Numbered from the stretch's first letter, positions 17,782 through 26,963 are shown. The stretch is DNA of 64,000 nucleotides from Chloroflexus sp. Y-396-1 (GCF_000516515.1 NZ_KI911784.1:2140881-2204880); one strand, 5' to 3'. Notes: generated by a model not told the origin, from the sequence alone. Made by a program: numbers and translations.

Positions 17782-18900
17782 ATGACAACGGGAGCCAAAC
17801 GTGATTATTACGAAGTACTCGGGGTGAGTCGGAGTGCGACGCCCGATGAAATCAAGAAAGCGTATCGTCGGCTGGCTCGCCAGTATCACCCTGATGTGAA
17901 TAAATCGCCGGACGCCGAGGCAAAGTTCAAAGAGATCAATGAGGCCTACGAGGTGCTCTCTGACGAACAGAAGCGGGCGATGTACGATCGGTTTGGTCAC
18001 AATCCGCCCGGTTTCGGTGGCGTTGGTGCTGATCCGTTTGGTGGTGTTGATCCCTTTAGCTCGATTTTCGATGCCTTTTTCGGTGGTGTCGGGGTGGGAC
18101 GCAGCACCCGTGGGCCGCTGCGCGGAGCCGATCTGCGCTATACGCTGCGGCTTACCTTTGAAGAGGCAGTATTCGGGACCGAAAAAGAGATCGAGTTCCG
18201 TCGTCTCGAAACCTGTCCGGCTTGTCAGGGTTCTGGCGCCGAACCGGGTACCGAACCAACTCGTTGTCCTCGCTGCGGCGGTACCGGTGAAATCCGTCAG
18301 CGTGCGCCCATCTTCAACATGGTGACGGTGACGACCTGTGATACCTGTGGTGGTACCGGTTTCGTGATACCTATTCCCTGCCGTGAATGTCGTGGTGAAG
18401 GTCGGGTACGGCAGACCCGCAAAATCACGGTGCGTGTACCGGCTGGCGTTGATAGTTCACAACAGATTCGGATCAGTGGCGAAGGTGAGGCCGGGCCGCG
18501 TGGTGGACCTCCGGGTAACCTTTACGTTGCTCTTGATGTTCAGCCGCATCCACTCTTCGAGCGTGATGGGAACGACATTATTCTCAATCTAACCATCAAT
18601 GTTGCTCAAGCCGCGTTAGGTGGTGAAGTCAGTGTGCCAACGCTCGAAGGAACGGAAAAGCTGCGTCTGCCACCCGGCACCCAGCATGGCCAAACCTTCC
18701 GCTTGCGCGGGAAGGGAGTTCCTTATCTGCGGCAACAGGGTCGTGGTGATCAGATAGTCGTTATTCGGGTAGAAGTTCCGACAAAACTGACCGACCACCA
18801 GCGCCGCCTCTTCCAGGAATTGGCCCAAACCTTTGCCACCCACGACGACAACCATGATGAGGGGTTTTTTGGGCGGATTAAAGATGCGTTTGGTTTGTAA
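17782..18900 (+). CDS. dnaJ: Chaperone protein DnaJ (Hsp40)
   Basis: A 372-residue class A J-protein. The J domain occupies residues 8-70 with the HPD motif (QYHPDVNK), followed by a Gly/Phe-rich linker. The zinc-binding domain has four repeats ([32 protein letters not shown]), then the two beta-sandwich substrate domains. It stimulates DnaK ATPase and delivers clients. Last gene of the heat-shock operon. No clear terminator is visible in the 153 bp before the next gene, so some read-through is possible. Confidence 0.97.
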   Translation: MTTGAKRDYYEVLGVSRSATPDEIKKAYRRLARQYHPDVNKSPDAEAKFKEINEAYEVLSDEQKRAMYDRFGHNPPGFGGVGADPFGGVDPFSSIFDAFFGGVGVGRSTRGPLRGADLRYTLRLTFEEAVFGTEKEIEFRRLETCPACQGSGAEPGTEPTRCPRCGGTGEIRQRAPIFNMVTVTTCDTCGGTGFVIPIPCRECRGEGRVRQTRKITVRVPAGVDSSQQIRISGEGEAGPRGGPPGNLYVALDVQPHPLFERDGNDIILNLTINVAQAALGGEVSVPTLEGTEKLRLPPGTQHGQTFRLRGKGVPYLRQQGRGDQIVVIRVEVPTKLTDHQRRLFQELAQTFATHDDNHDEGFFGRIKDAFGL

Positions 18901-19053
18901 ATGACCGGCATTGGCATTGTGGTTTCACCTGCAATCTCGGGTGCGATGAGGTATCGAGAGGGCCGAGGCGGCTGGGTGAAATATTCCTCACATCCACCCA
19001 GGTCTGCACGCGCCGATGGAACCTTTGTGAGCTTGAGTACTGAGTGAGTAGTC

Positions 19054-19812
19054 ATGACAACGGAACTCCTCTATGGGCGCAATGCGGTGCGCGAGGTACT
19101 GCGTGCTCGTCGCCGCACGTTGCGCCGTTTGGTTCTCTCGCAGAGCGTCCAGGAAAGTGGCGTCATCGCTGAAATTGTTCATCTGGCGCAACAAGCCGGT
19201 ATTCCGGTAGAGCGTATTGAACGTCAGATGCTGGATCGCCAGTTGCGTGATGTTAATCATCAGGGGGTAATGCTTGAAGCTGGCCCCTACCCTTACGTTG
19301 ATCTTGATACCTGTCTCAATGCTGCTACAGAACGACGGGAAGCGGCTTTACTGCTCTTGTTCGATCATCTGCAAGACCCCCAAAACATTGGTACGCTCCT
19401 GCGCACGGCAGAGGCTGTCGGATGTCATGGTGTCGTGATTCCCAGTCGGCGGGCGGCTGAAATTACTCCAGCCGTTGTTAATGCGAGCAGCGGTGCGGTC
19501 GAGCATCTACGAGTAGCAATGGTCTCAAACCTGAACCAGACGATTGAAGAATTGCAACGGGCCGGTGTCTGGGTAGTTGGTCTCGAACAGGACGATCAGG
19601 CGCAAGACATCGATGCGGTTGATCTCGATCTGCCGCTGGCACTCGTGATCGGTGCCGAAGGTACCGGCATTGCTCGCCTGGTGCGCGAGCGGTGCGACTT
19701 TCTGGTTCGTTTACCGATAATCGGCCAGGTTGGATCGCTCAATGCAGCGATTGCCGGGAGTATCGCTATCTACTACGCCTGGCGTCAACGCCATCGCCCG
19801 GTTGCTGACTGA
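19054..19812 (+). CDS. rlmB: TrmH/RlmB-family RNA 2'-O-ribose methyltransferase
   Basis: A 252-residue SPOUT-class methyltransferase. The N-terminal substrate-binding domain begins LLYGRNAVREVLRAR. The catalytic knot contains FDHLQDPQNIGTLLRTAEA, IGAEGTGIARLVRERCD and RLPIIGQVGSLNAAIAGSI, the three motifs of the RlmB/TrmH group. It probably methylates a guanosine of 23S rRNA (G2251 in E. coli numbering); this is by family analogy, and other members of the family act on different sites. It begins at ATG 19054, following a weak purine-rich stretch. Confidence 0.85.
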   Translation: MTTELLYGRNAVREVLRARRRTLRRLVLSQSVQESGVIAEIVHLAQQAGIPVERIERQMLDRQLRDVNHQGVMLEAGPYPYVDLDTCLNAATERREAALLLLFDHLQDPQNIGTLLRTAEAVGCHGVVIPSRRAAEITPAVVNASSGAVEHLRVAMVSNLNQTIEELQRAGVWVVGLEQDDQAQDIDAVDLDLPLALVIGAEGTGIARLVRERCDFLVRLPIIGQVGSLNAAIAGSIAIYYAWRQRHRPVAD

Positions 19813-19833
19813 GACAAGATCATTTCCTCTGGC

Positions 19834-19862
19834 TTGAAGCTCTGTTGGGTCTGCGCTAGAAT
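19834..19862 (+). promoter_or_regulatory. Promoter of the small membrane-protein gene
   Basis: TTGAAG (19834-19839), 17 bp, TAGAAT (19857-19862); the start codon of the 50-residue gene follows 28 bases later. Confidence 0.65.
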
Positions 19863-19890
19863 ACGCAACGTAAGAACAGAGAGGAGGCGT

Positions 19891-20043
19891 ATGCGCTGGA
19901 TTATACTCGCCGCTTTTGGCGTCGCGTTGGGATATATCGTATTCCTGCAACGCAAGCTGGCCGCTGCCGAGCGTCGTGGTGATATGTACCGCGATATAGC
20001 CCAGCGGCTGGAATTACAGCTTGCCGGCCTCAAGACTCAGTAA
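19891..20043 (+). CDS. Small single-pass membrane protein, 50 residues
   Basis: Begins MRWIILAAFGVALGYIVFL, a single hydrophobic helix at the extreme N-terminus, followed by a charged helix (QRKLAAAERRGDMYRDIAQR) that could form a short coiled coil. GAGGAGG lies directly upstream of the ATG, and a sigma70 promoter lies before that, which makes this a real gene. A longer frame from 19834 overlaps the promoter and is rejected. The layout (membrane anchor plus cytoplasmic coiled coil) resembles small scaffold or division proteins, but no family was recognised. It ends exactly where the acetyltransferase frame begins. Confidence 0.7.
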   Translation: MRWIILAAFGVALGYIVFLQRKLAAAERRGDMYRDIAQRLELQLAGLKTQ

Positions 20044-20697
20044 GTGTACGTGAGCATGTTTGCTGATATATCGTCTGGTGTATCAGCCAACGGTATTGTC
20101 ATTCGGTCGGCACGTCTGAGTGATATTGATGCCATCGTTGCCCTGCATCGTGAAGCCTTTGCCGACACCTTTGGCGCTGCGTTTGGCCCGCACGGTGGTG
20201 AGCGTGGCGCGCGAGCGTTGGCGGTTGGTTGGCGCCGACAGGGTGCAGCCGCCTTGCAAGGGATGTTCGTGGCCGAATACGACAACCAGGTCATCGGTAC
20301 TACCAGTTTGCGAACTCGTGATATGATGAGTGGCGGCGGTTTTGCCGAATCGGCATTCTTTGAAATTCTGGGCTGGTGGGGGGCGCTTCGCTCGCTCTTC
20401 GCGCTATCGTTACTCGATCACCAGATTGGGCACGGCGAAGGGTTTATTGCCGATGTTGCGGTCGCACCGGCCTGGCGCCGACGTGGCGTAGCTCGCGCAC
20501 TGTTGCAACAGGCCGAAGAGCATGCTCGCTCACGTGCCCTGACCTACCTTGGCCTGTACGTGCGCGAGACGAACCAGCCGGCTCGCACGTTGTACGAGCG
20601 GCTTGGTTTTCAAGCGCTGTATGTACGGCACTCGTTCTTTGGTCGCTTGTTCTTTGGTCAAAGTGGTTGGATCTATATGCGAAAAGACCTAATCTGA
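20044..20697 (+). CDS. GNAT-family N-acetyltransferase
   Basis: About 217 residues from a GTG at 20044, or 213 from the ATG at 20056. The acetyl-CoA-binding motif A is GFIADVAVAPAWRRRGVARALLQQAEEHAR (in two parts here), with QxxGxxx replaced by RRRGVA. Motif B (LYVRETNQPARTLYERLGFQ) follows. It transfers an acetyl group to an unidentified amine, possibly a protein N-terminus or small molecule. The GTG abuts the stop codon of the 50-residue gene, so the two are probably co-transcribed. Confidence 0.8.
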   Translation: MYVSMFADISSGVSANGIVIRSARLSDIDAIVALHREAFADTFGAAFGPHGGERGARALAVGWRRQGAAALQGMFVAEYDNQVIGTTSLRTRDMMSGGGFAESAFFEILGWWGALRSLFALSLLDHQIGHGEGFIADVAVAPAWRRRGVARALLQQAEEHARSRALTYLGLYVRETNQPARTLYERLGFQALYVRHSFFGRLFFGQSGWIYMRKDLI

Positions 20698-20809
20698 AAC
20701 GTCAGGCAATTGGCACGATGCCGACCATCATCTGAACCCTTGATCTCGTCACCAGGATTATGCAAAGATATCAGCAGCAACATCTGAATACCAATGGAGA
20801 ACACCGACA

Positions 20810-22075
20810 ATGACGTCTCACCGTATCAATCCGTTTCACGTTGCCCAACAGCAGTTCGATCAGGCAGCCGAAATGCTCCATCTCCCGGATGACATTCGGG
20901 CAATTCTGCGTGTACCCCAGCGCGAATTGACGGTTAATTTTCCAGTACAGATGGATGACGGCAGTACGCGGGTTTTTACCGGTTATCGAGTCCAGCACAA
21001 CCTGAGCCGTGGCCCGGTGAAGGGAGGTATTCGCTACCATCCGAGTGTCGATATTGATGAAGTGCGCGCCCTGGCGATGTGGATGACCTGGAAGTGTGCG
21101 CTGGTCAATATTCCTTACGGCGGTGCCAAGGGTGGCGTGATTGTTGATCCTAAGCAACTCTCACCTGGTGAACTTGAACGACTGACCCGACGTTTTGCCA
21201 CTGAGATCAGTATCTTGCTTGGCCCTGAAAAGGATATTCCCGCCCCTGATGTGGGGACCAATGCCCAGATTATGGCCTGGATCATGGATACCATCTCGAT
21301 GCATCGTGGCTACACAGTACCGGCAGTCATTACCGGTAAGCCGGTGAATGTTGGTGGCTCGTTAGGTCGAGTTGAAGCAACTGGTCGTGGTGTCATGCTG
21401 ATGGTGCGCGAGATGGCACGGAAGTTAGGCTGGTCACTCGATGGACTGCGCGTAGTGGTGCAGGGATTCGGGAATGTGGGCAGCACTGCCGCTTATCTGT
21501 TGCATCAACTCGGTTGTAAGGTGATCGGGGTGGCTGATGCCTCTGGTGGTTACTATTGTGCACAAGGACTTGATATTCCGGCAATGCGTGCCCATACCGA
21601 ACAACACTCATTCCGTCTGCTCGACGGCTACAGAGCCGCTGGCGTCGAACGGATCAGTGGGAGCGAATTGCTCGAACTGGAGTGTGATGTGTTGATTCCG
21701 GCAGCGCTTGAAAATCAGATTACCGGTGCGAATGCCGAACGAATCCGTGCTCGCCTGATTGTCGAGGGGGCGAATGGGCCAACGACACCAGAAGCTGACG
21801 CTATCCTTGGTGAACGAGGCGTCATTGTTGTACCTGATATTCTGGCAAATGCCGGTGGCGTGATCGTCTCTTACTTCGAGTGGGTGCAGGGCTTGCAAGA
21901 GTTCTTCTGGGACGAACAAGATATTAACGAAAAACTCGAACGGATTATTGTCGGCGCATTTCAGCAGGTGTACGCGATGGCCGAGCAACGACAGATTCCA
22001 TTACGGCTCGCAGCGTATCTCCTCGCTGTACAGCGAGTCGCCGACGCTAATCTCACACGCGGCGTTTATCCGTAG
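20810..22075 (+). CDS. gdhA: Glutamate dehydrogenase (Glu/Leu/Phe/Val family)
   Basis: A 421-residue enzyme interconverting glutamate with 2-oxoglutarate and ammonia. The catalytic lysine region is GPVKGGIRYHPSVD with MTWKCALVNIPYGGAKGG. The dinucleotide-binding domain has VVVQGFGNVGSTAAYLL. VEGANGPTTPEAD and ANAGGVIVSYFEWVQ are typical of the hexameric GdhA group related to Clostridium and archaeal enzymes. The ATG follows TGGAGAACACCGACA. The coenzyme is not decided by the sequence: the residue after the last strand of the fold is an Asp (GVADASGG), which leans toward NAD. Confidence 0.93.
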   Translation: MTSHRINPFHVAQQQFDQAAEMLHLPDDIRAILRVPQRELTVNFPVQMDDGSTRVFTGYRVQHNLSRGPVKGGIRYHPSVDIDEVRALAMWMTWKCALVNIPYGGAKGGVIVDPKQLSPGELERLTRRFATEISILLGPEKDIPAPDVGTNAQIMAWIMDTISMHRGYTVPAVITGKPVNVGGSLGRVEATGRGVMLMVREMARKLGWSLDGLRVVVQGFGNVGSTAAYLLHQLGCKVIGVADASGGYYCAQGLDIPAMRAHTEQHSFRLLDGYRAAGVERISGSELLELECDVLIPAALENQITGANAERIRARLIVEGANGPTTPEADAILGERGVIVVPDILANAGGVIVSYFEWVQGLQEFFWDEQDINEKLERIIVGAFQQVYAMAEQRQIPLRLAAYLLAVQRVADANLTRGVYP

Positions 22076-22145
22076 AGGGATGGTGGCGCAGCGCCAGGTT
22101 CGATTGTTCCGATTGACCCTCGCTGCATCACCGGCAGGAGGATTC

Positions 22146-22514
22146 ATGCAGATCGTGCTCGTCGAGGATAATCCGCTGATGCAGCAACTGTTCACCATCT
22201 TTCTGCAGGGGCAGGGATTTAACGTAACAGTAGCTGCTACTGGCGCTGCAGCACTAGCCGTATCGGTGCCACTCCCTGCGTTGTTTATCATCGACTTGCG
22301 CTTGCCCGATTGTAATGGATTTGACCTCGTTCAACAACTGCGTGCCCATCCGGTGTACCATCGTTGCCCGACGATCGCTCTGAGCGGCCTCGGCGAGAGT
22401 GATCGTCGGGCAGCGTTGGCCGCAGGTTTCGACCGTTTCCTCACGAAACCCACCGATCTCGATGAATTGATACGGGTGATTATTGAATTAGTAGATCGAT
22501 CCTCTACGTACTAG
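22146..22514 (+). CDS. Single-domain response regulator
   Basis: A 122-residue receiver domain without an output domain. The acidic pocket is VEDNPL near residue 8, the phosphoacceptor aspartate is in FIIDLRLPDCNG (about residue 50), and the conserved Lys lies in FLTKPTDLDEL. AGGAGGATTC precedes the ATG. Such stand-alone receivers work as phosphate shuttles or bind partner proteins. The cognate kinase is not adjacent; the nearest ones are at 27.0-28.6 kb and 34-36 kb. Confidence 0.88.
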   Translation: MQIVLVEDNPLMQQLFTIFLQGQGFNVTVAATGAAALAVSVPLPALFIIDLRLPDCNGFDLVQQLRAHPVYHRCPTIALSGLGESDRRAALAAGFDRFLTKPTDLDELIRVIIELVDRSSTY

Positions 22515-22528
22515 ATGTGTGGCTGGCA

Positions 22529-23230
22529 ATGAAAGCAATCAAGAGACGTCTTATCTTATGGGATATTGACGGAACACTTCTTTCAACCGACGGTATTGCT
22601 GCCAACGCGATGCGCACTGCCCTTCGTAAGCTAATTGGCCCCAATGTACATATTGAGCGTACTTCGTATGCCGGGAAAACTGATTGGCAGATTATACGCG
22701 AGAGTTTACCTTCGCTTGATGCAGCAATCGTTCATGAGCGTCTGCACGAATTTATTGAATTGTACACTGCTGAGTTAAATGCACAACGTGAAGCATTAAT
22801 TGCGCGCTCTACTGTCTTTACGGGAGTTGTTGAAGCTCTCCAAGCCTTGACCGAATATGGGTGTCAGGCGCCACTGACCGGAAATGTTGTGGCTGCGGCG
22901 CGCATCAAGTTAGAATGTACCGGCCTGCTCCCCTGGCTTGATCTCGAAGCCGGTGCGTATGGCGACGACCACTTTGATCGTCTAGCGCTACCGCTGATTG
23001 CAACCGTTCGTGCGTCTAGTCGTTATCGTTACAACTTTTTGCCTGCTGACGTCGTCATTATCGGTGATACCCCGCGTGATATTGCTTGTGGCAAAAACTT
23101 TGGTGCTCGTACTGTAGCGGTGGCAACTGGCCCCTTCACAATGACCGAACTGGCCTGGCATCATCCTGACGCACTACTCCCCGATTTGAGTGATACTCCA
23201 ACCGTGTTGAAAGCAGTGTTGGGCGTGTGA
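22529..23230 (+). CDS. HAD-superfamily hydrolase (phosphatase-like)
   Basis: About 233 residues. HAD motif I is LILWDIDGTLLST, motif II is in the PLTGNVV region, and motifs III-IV are in VVIIGDTPRDIACGKNFGA. The alpha-helical cap between motifs I and II (residues about 20-90) is of the phosphoglycolate phosphatase type. The substrate is unknown. A GTG at 22517 would add four residues; the ATG at 22529 is preferred. It starts within 15 bp of the response regulator gene, so the two are likely one transcript. Confidence 0.82.
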   Translation: MKAIKRRLILWDIDGTLLSTDGIAANAMRTALRKLIGPNVHIERTSYAGKTDWQIIRESLPSLDAAIVHERLHEFIELYTAELNAQREALIARSTVFTGVVEALQALTEYGCQAPLTGNVVAAARIKLECTGLLPWLDLEAGAYGDDHFDRLALPLIATVRASSRYRYNFLPADVVIIGDTPRDIACGKNFGARTVAVATGPFTMTELAWHHPDALLPDLSDTPTVLKAVLGV

Positions 23231-23330
23231 ATACGTGTTTTGGAAAAGCGAAGCGTGCGTTGTCACAAAGAAGGTTTATACATGAACCTATGCAGTATGG
23301 CGTTTCCCCGCAACAATGACCATCTTGGTA

Positions 23331-23353
23331 GGGACGGGTTAGACACCCGTCCC
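23331..23353. terminator. Bidirectional hairpin after the HAD and SDR genes
   Basis: GGGACGGGT (23331-23339) pairs with ACCCGTCCC (23345-23353) across a five-base loop, between two convergent genes. It is a member of the dispersed hairpin families noted elsewhere in the window. Confidence 0.7.
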
Positions 23354-23373
23354 CTCATAAGATAATTCTAGGG

Positions 23374-24132
23374 TTACTGGGCTACTAAGCCACCATCAAC
23401 CACCATCAGATGCCCGATCACATACGAAGCAGCCGCCGAACAGAGCCATATAACCGCCCCGGCAATCTCTTCAGGGGTACCAATCCGACCAATCGGTAAG
23501 GCTGCCAAGGCACCGGCTTCTACGCCGGGTTGAGCAAGGAGACGTTCCAACATCGGGGTATAGATTGAACCCGGACAAACGGCATTAATGCGGATGCCTG
23601 CCTTAGCATACTCAATCGCCGCCGCTTTCGTCAATTGCACCACACCTCCCTTAGCGGCACAGTAAGCTGGCAGCCCAGGTGCGCCTACCAATCCCACCAC
23701 TGAAGCCGTATTGACAATGGCGCCACCGCCCTGTTGCAGCATTTGGCGTATCTCATACTTCATGCAGAGCCACGTTCCTTTGAGGTTCGTGTTGATGGTG
23801 CGATCCCACTCATCTTCTGGATAATCAGCGGTAGGTGCAATGATACCTTCAACGGCCGCATTGTTGTGGGCGAAATCAAGCCGTCCATAATGGGTGACGG
23901 TTTGTCGAATTAACTCTTCAACTTCCGGCGCTTTTGAAATGTCGGTCTTGATAAAGAGCGCTTCACCGCCCATCGAGGTAATCATCTGTGCCGTTTCCTC
24001 ACCACCGGCGACCTGAATATCTGCCACAACTACTCGTGCACCTTCACGGGCAAACGCAAGGGCACTGGCCCGACCAATCCCGGATGCAGCACCGGTAACA
24101 AGTGCAACCTTGCCATGAAATTGAGACGTCAC
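23374..24132 (-). CDS. Short-chain dehydrogenase/reductase
   Basis: A 252-residue classical SDR. The NAD(P)-binding motif TGAASGIGRASALAFAREG is at residue about 13, an Asp after the second strand (VVVADIQ) suggests NAD, and NNAAVEG is followed by the catalytic Ser in NTASVVG and the YCAAKGG dyad. The C-terminus has VVDGG. The frame extends to 24288, but the GTG at 24132 has AGGAG eight bases upstream and places the Rossmann motif correctly. The substrate is unknown; resemblance is to glucose or cyclopentanol-type oxidoreductases. Confidence 0.85.
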   Translation of the reverse strand: MTSQFHGKVALVTGAASGIGRASALAFAREGARVVVADIQVAGGEETAQMITSMGGEALFIKTDISKAPEVEELIRQTVTHYGRLDFAHNNAAVEGIIAPTADYPEDEWDRTINTNLKGTWLCMKYEIRQMLQQGGGAIVNTASVVGLVGAPGLPAYCAAKGGVVQLTKAAAIEYAKAGIRINAVCPGSIYTPMLERLLAQPGVEAGALAALPIGRIGTPEEIAGAVIWLCSAAASYVIGHLMVVDGGLVAQ

Positions 24133-24177
24133 GGTATGCTCCTGTATGCTGAATGAGAATGCGTCTCCGACTGCTGT

Positions 24178-24206
24178 AGTATACAAGACGTTGTTGTGTC
24201 TGTGCA
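24178..24206 (-). promoter_or_regulatory. Candidate SDR promoter
   Basis: On the minus strand TGCACA (24206-24201), 17 bp, TATACT (24183-24178). The leader is about 40 bases. Confidence 0.45.
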
Positions 24207-24291
24207 ACAGAAGGAAGCAGGAGTGATTTAGTTTAGCGTCGTTTATGGCGTTTTCCTTATCGGTAGAGAGATTTGCTGAAGCTATCACAAG

Positions 24292-24316
24292 AAGAGCGGG
24301 TTGAAAACCCGCTCTT
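24292..24316 (-). terminator. Hairpin after the 85-residue gene
   Basis: An 11 bp perfect stem (AAGAGCGGGTT 24292-24302 with AACCCGCTCTT 24306-24316) and three-base loop, 32 bp beyond the stop codon of the minus-strand gene and upstream of the SDR promoter. Confidence 0.65.
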
Positions 24317-24347
24317 GCGCTCCTACTGGCAAGACATCTTCACCATC

Positions 24348-24605
24348 CTACAGCGCACGTGGCCCACCGTGTAGTTCTTCCACCAAATGCGCCCGTGCTT
24401 CGACAACGCTCATCTGCGTCGAAGCATAAAGCGATGCAGCACGCATAATCTCTTTCGCCTGCTCTTTGGGCATTGCCCGTACCTGTTCGAGGGTCAGTCC
24501 TTGACTGCGTAGATACTCCAGGATGTAAGCTTGTTCGAGGTGCTCGTAACCTTCGCGTGCGCCGACATCAACCAGCTCATCATCTTTTTCAGGCATCGTT
24601 GCCAT
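24348..24605 (-). CDS. Small acidic/helical protein of unknown function
   Basis: 85 residues, starting MATMPEKDDELVDVGAREGY. It is soluble and mostly helical by inspection (LEQAYILEYLRSQG, LTLEQVRAMPKEQAKEIMRA). No family was recognised. GAGGAGG precedes the ATG, a promoter with near-consensus boxes lies upstream and a hairpin lies downstream, so it is an independent single-gene unit. The LxxEQV segment looks like a regulatory or partner-binding helix, but nothing firmer can be said. Confidence 0.65.
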   Translation of the reverse strand: MATMPEKDDELVDVGAREGYEHLEQAYILEYLRSQGLTLEQVRAMPKEQAKEIMRAASLYASTQMSVVEARAHLVEELHGGPRAL

Positions 24606-24637
24606 ACCGCACCTCCTCGTTGCATACTGTCAACTCT

Positions 24638-24666
24638 ATTATATTGGTGCCGGCGCACGCTGTGAA
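24638..24666 (-). promoter_or_regulatory. Promoter of the 85-residue gene
   Basis: On the minus strand TTCACA (24666-24661), 17 bp, TATAAT (24643-24638): eleven of twelve consensus bases, located between the trxB stop and this gene. Confidence 0.75.
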
Positions 24667-24686
24667 GAGCAAATTTCACAACTCTT

Positions 24687-25640
24687 TTAGACGGCAGTTG
24701 CAGTGGCTTTGGTGCGAGCATGTTCCTGCTCGGCCAGATACCAGGTTGCTTCCATTGCGGCCCGACAACCATCGCCGGCCGCAGTAATTGCTTGACGGTA
24801 AATGTGGTCGGTCACGTCACCGGCAGCAAAGATACCGGGGATGTTGGTGCGGGTACGACCATCGGTGACAATGTAACCACCTTCGTCAAGCTCAAGGATA
24901 CCGCGGAACAGGTCGGTATTCGGTACATGCCCGATATAGGGGAAGACACCGTCGGTTGGCAGCTCACTCACCTCGCCGGTCTTCAGATTACGTAATGTGA
25001 CCGACTCAACCTTATCTTTGCCGTTGATCGCAATCACAACCGAGTTCCAAATAAAACGTATCTTTGGATTACTGAAGGCGCGTTCCTGCAAAATTGGATC
25101 GGCGCGGAGAGTGTCGCGTCGATGGACGATGACCAGCTCATTAACGTAACGGGTGAGGAACAGCCCTTCATCGAGCGCACTGTTACCCCCGCCAACAACG
25201 ACCACCTTCTTGCCGCGGAAGAAGAAGCCATCGCAGGTTGCACAGTAGCTCACACCCCGATTAGCCAGCTCCTCTTCACCGGGCACCCCAAGTTTACGCG
25301 GTGAAGCGCCTGTACTGACGATGATGGCATCGGCGGTCACGATCTGGCCGCTATCGGTATGGATCACGAAGGGGCGTTGGTCAACTTCTACCTTCGTCAC
25401 CATCGTATCGAGATACGTTGTGCCAAAACGGGCTGCCTGCTTTTCCATGGCCTCGGCCAGCTCAAAACCACCAATCCCATCTACGAAGCCCGGATAATTC
25501 TCCACTTCGCTGGTAGTGGCGATCAGACCTCCGGGTTGCAAACCGCGAATGACTAGCGGCTCTAGGTTGGCCCGTGCCGCATAGAGGGCCGCCGTCAGAC
25601 CGGCTGGACCCGAACCAATGATAACAACTTTGTGATGCAT
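24687..25640 (-). CDS. trxB: Thioredoxin reductase
   Basis: A 317-residue low-molecular-weight flavoprotein reducing thioredoxin with NADPH. FAD motif VVIIGSGPAGLTAALYAARAN is at the N-terminus (in two parts), the redox-active pair is CATCDGFFF at about residue 133, and the NADPH motif VVVVGGGNSALDEGLFL follows. The FAD-binding end is GIFAAGDVTD. An upstream GTG (25673) is in frame, but the ATG at 25640 begins at the usual family start (MHHKVVIIG). The ribosome site AGGAG is eleven bases away, a little far. An extended -10 promoter lies upstream. Confidence 0.93.
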   Translation of the reverse strand: MHHKVVIIGSGPAGLTAALYAARANLEPLVIRGLQPGGLIATTSEVENYPGFVDGIGGFELAEAMEKQAARFGTTYLDTMVTKVEVDQRPFVIHTDSGQIVTADAIIVSTGASPRKLGVPGEEELANRGVSYCATCDGFFFRGKKVVVVGGGNSALDEGLFLTRYVNELVIVHRRDTLRADPILQERAFSNPKIRFIWNSVVIAINGKDKVESVTLRNLKTGEVSELPTDGVFPYIGHVPNTDLFRGILELDEGGYIVTDGRTRTNIPGIFAAGDVTDHIYRQAITAAGDGCRAAMEATWYLAEQEHARTKATATAV

Positions 25641-25715
25641 ACGACAGCAATCTCCTGGTATCAATTTCGACACATAATCACTCTTGCGACAACTCTGTTG
25701 TCGCTCACAAAAGGG

Positions 25716-25724
25716 AGTATAGCA
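25716..25724 (-). promoter_or_regulatory. Extended -10 promoter of trxB
   Basis: On the minus strand TGCTATACT (25724-25716), no convincing -35. The leader is about 70 bases. Confidence 0.5.
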
Positions 25725-25754
25725 CGTACTGGCGGTTGTTGTCTGTAATCCAGA

Positions 25755-26963
25755 TTACCCCCCTGGGGTATAGGGTAGATTTGTTGCTTCCTGGTCAGCA
25801 AGTCGTCGTGGTGTCCAGTGGGATCGGACACCGGGTATCGGTGGTGGTGGTCGGTCGCCGCAGAAGAGCCAGACGACCCGAAACCCAAGCTCATGCAACC
25901 GCAATAGTGCGGCCTGAACCGGTTCAGACGCGACTGCGCCGATCAACACAATCGTAGCACCGGGATGCAGGTCGGTGGTGATCAACCGGAGCAAGCGGGC
26001 AGCGGGTAGCACTGAATAGGCTGTCAGGCGGGCCAGGGTTTCCATGATCTGAGCAAGCTGGTTGGGACTACGGCCGGGCGGCAATCGTACCAGATGTTCA
26101 TCTTCAACCGGCGCGCCATTGACGTACAATCCAACCGCATGGCCTGCATTGATACTATGATGAGCCAGCGTAGCTGTTACGCCGATCAGATGTTCGACCA
26201 GTTCAGGATCGATACCCTGAAAGTAGAACTCAAACGTATCGAGATCGAGAACCAGTGCCAGCACGTGAGCGGTTGTCGGTTCGTAGACGCGGGTTTGGAG
26301 CGTACCGGTGCGCGCCGTAGCAGCCCAGTGCACATCTTTCAGCGGGTCTGAAGGCGTATAGTCACGCACTCCGACTACTCGCAACGGGTCGCGTACAAGA
26401 GCTGCTGCTCGTGTCAACCCAAGTGGATCGCGGGCCGGTAAACCGAGATCGGCCAGATTGAGAAGTTTTGGATAGACGAGTAACGTCGCATCGGCAGCAA
26501 AGGTCTCATCGGTGCGAAAGAGACCAAACGGGTCACCGCTCTGCACCTGAGCCGGCCCGAAGCGAAATGCACCACGACGTTCGCAATGCAATCGGTACCG
26601 CCAAATGACTCGTTCGTACCAGCGTAAACCAGTACTTCTGCGGATCAGGCTGGCCTGGCGACTCGCGCTAAAGATTACCGGTGCACCGACCACCGTGATC
26701 CCGTTGGGAATGGCATCAAACACCTGAACCTGCGCCAGGGGCAATAGCTTCCGATTAGTCATCGTTATCGTTAGCGTAAGCTCATCACCGGGAAACGCAC
26801 GAAGCTGACTCAACTCGCGCCGGTATTCCACCCGCCGCAATGCCCAGTGTTGCCACAGACGGGCCATGCCAAGAGTAACCAGGATCGTTGCTATCAACAA
26901 CGCCAGTGCCGACTGACGGAAGATCAGAGCTATGAGAAACACCACGAGGAGCGCCAGAATCAT
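25755..26963 (-). CDS. DUF58-domain protein
   Basis: 402 residues. Two hydrophobic segments at the N-terminus (ILALLVVFLIALIF and LALLIATILVTLGMA) are followed by a cytoplasmic region with the DUF58 signature at about residue 195: GVRDYTPSDPLKDVHWAATAR. A VWA-like remainder follows (ALVLDLDTFEF). DUF58 proteins usually sit next to a MoxR AAA+ ATPase and transglutaminase genes and may act in membrane-linked chaperone or assembly complexes. Here the neighbour is a sensor kinase (27033) and the only MoxR gene of the window is 36 kb away. Confidence 0.85.
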   Translation of the reverse strand: MILALLVVFLIALIFRQSALALLIATILVTLGMARLWQHWALRRVEYRRELSQLRAFPGDELTLTITMTNRKLLPLAQVQVFDAIPNGITVVGAPVIFSASRQASLIRRSTGLRWYERVIWRYRLHCERRGAFRFGPAQVQSGDPFGLFRTDETFAADATLLVYPKLLNLADLGLPARDPLGLTRAAALVRDPLRVVGVRDYTPSDPLKDVHWAATARTGTLQTRVYEPTTAHVLALVLDLDTFEFYFQGIDPELVEHLIGVTATLAHHSINAGHAVGLYVNGAPVEDEHLVRLPPGRSPNQLAQIMETLARLTAYSVLPAARLLRLITTDLHPGATIVLIGAVASEPVQAALLRLHELGFRVVWLFCGDRPPPPIPGVRSHWTPRRLADQEATNLPYTPGG

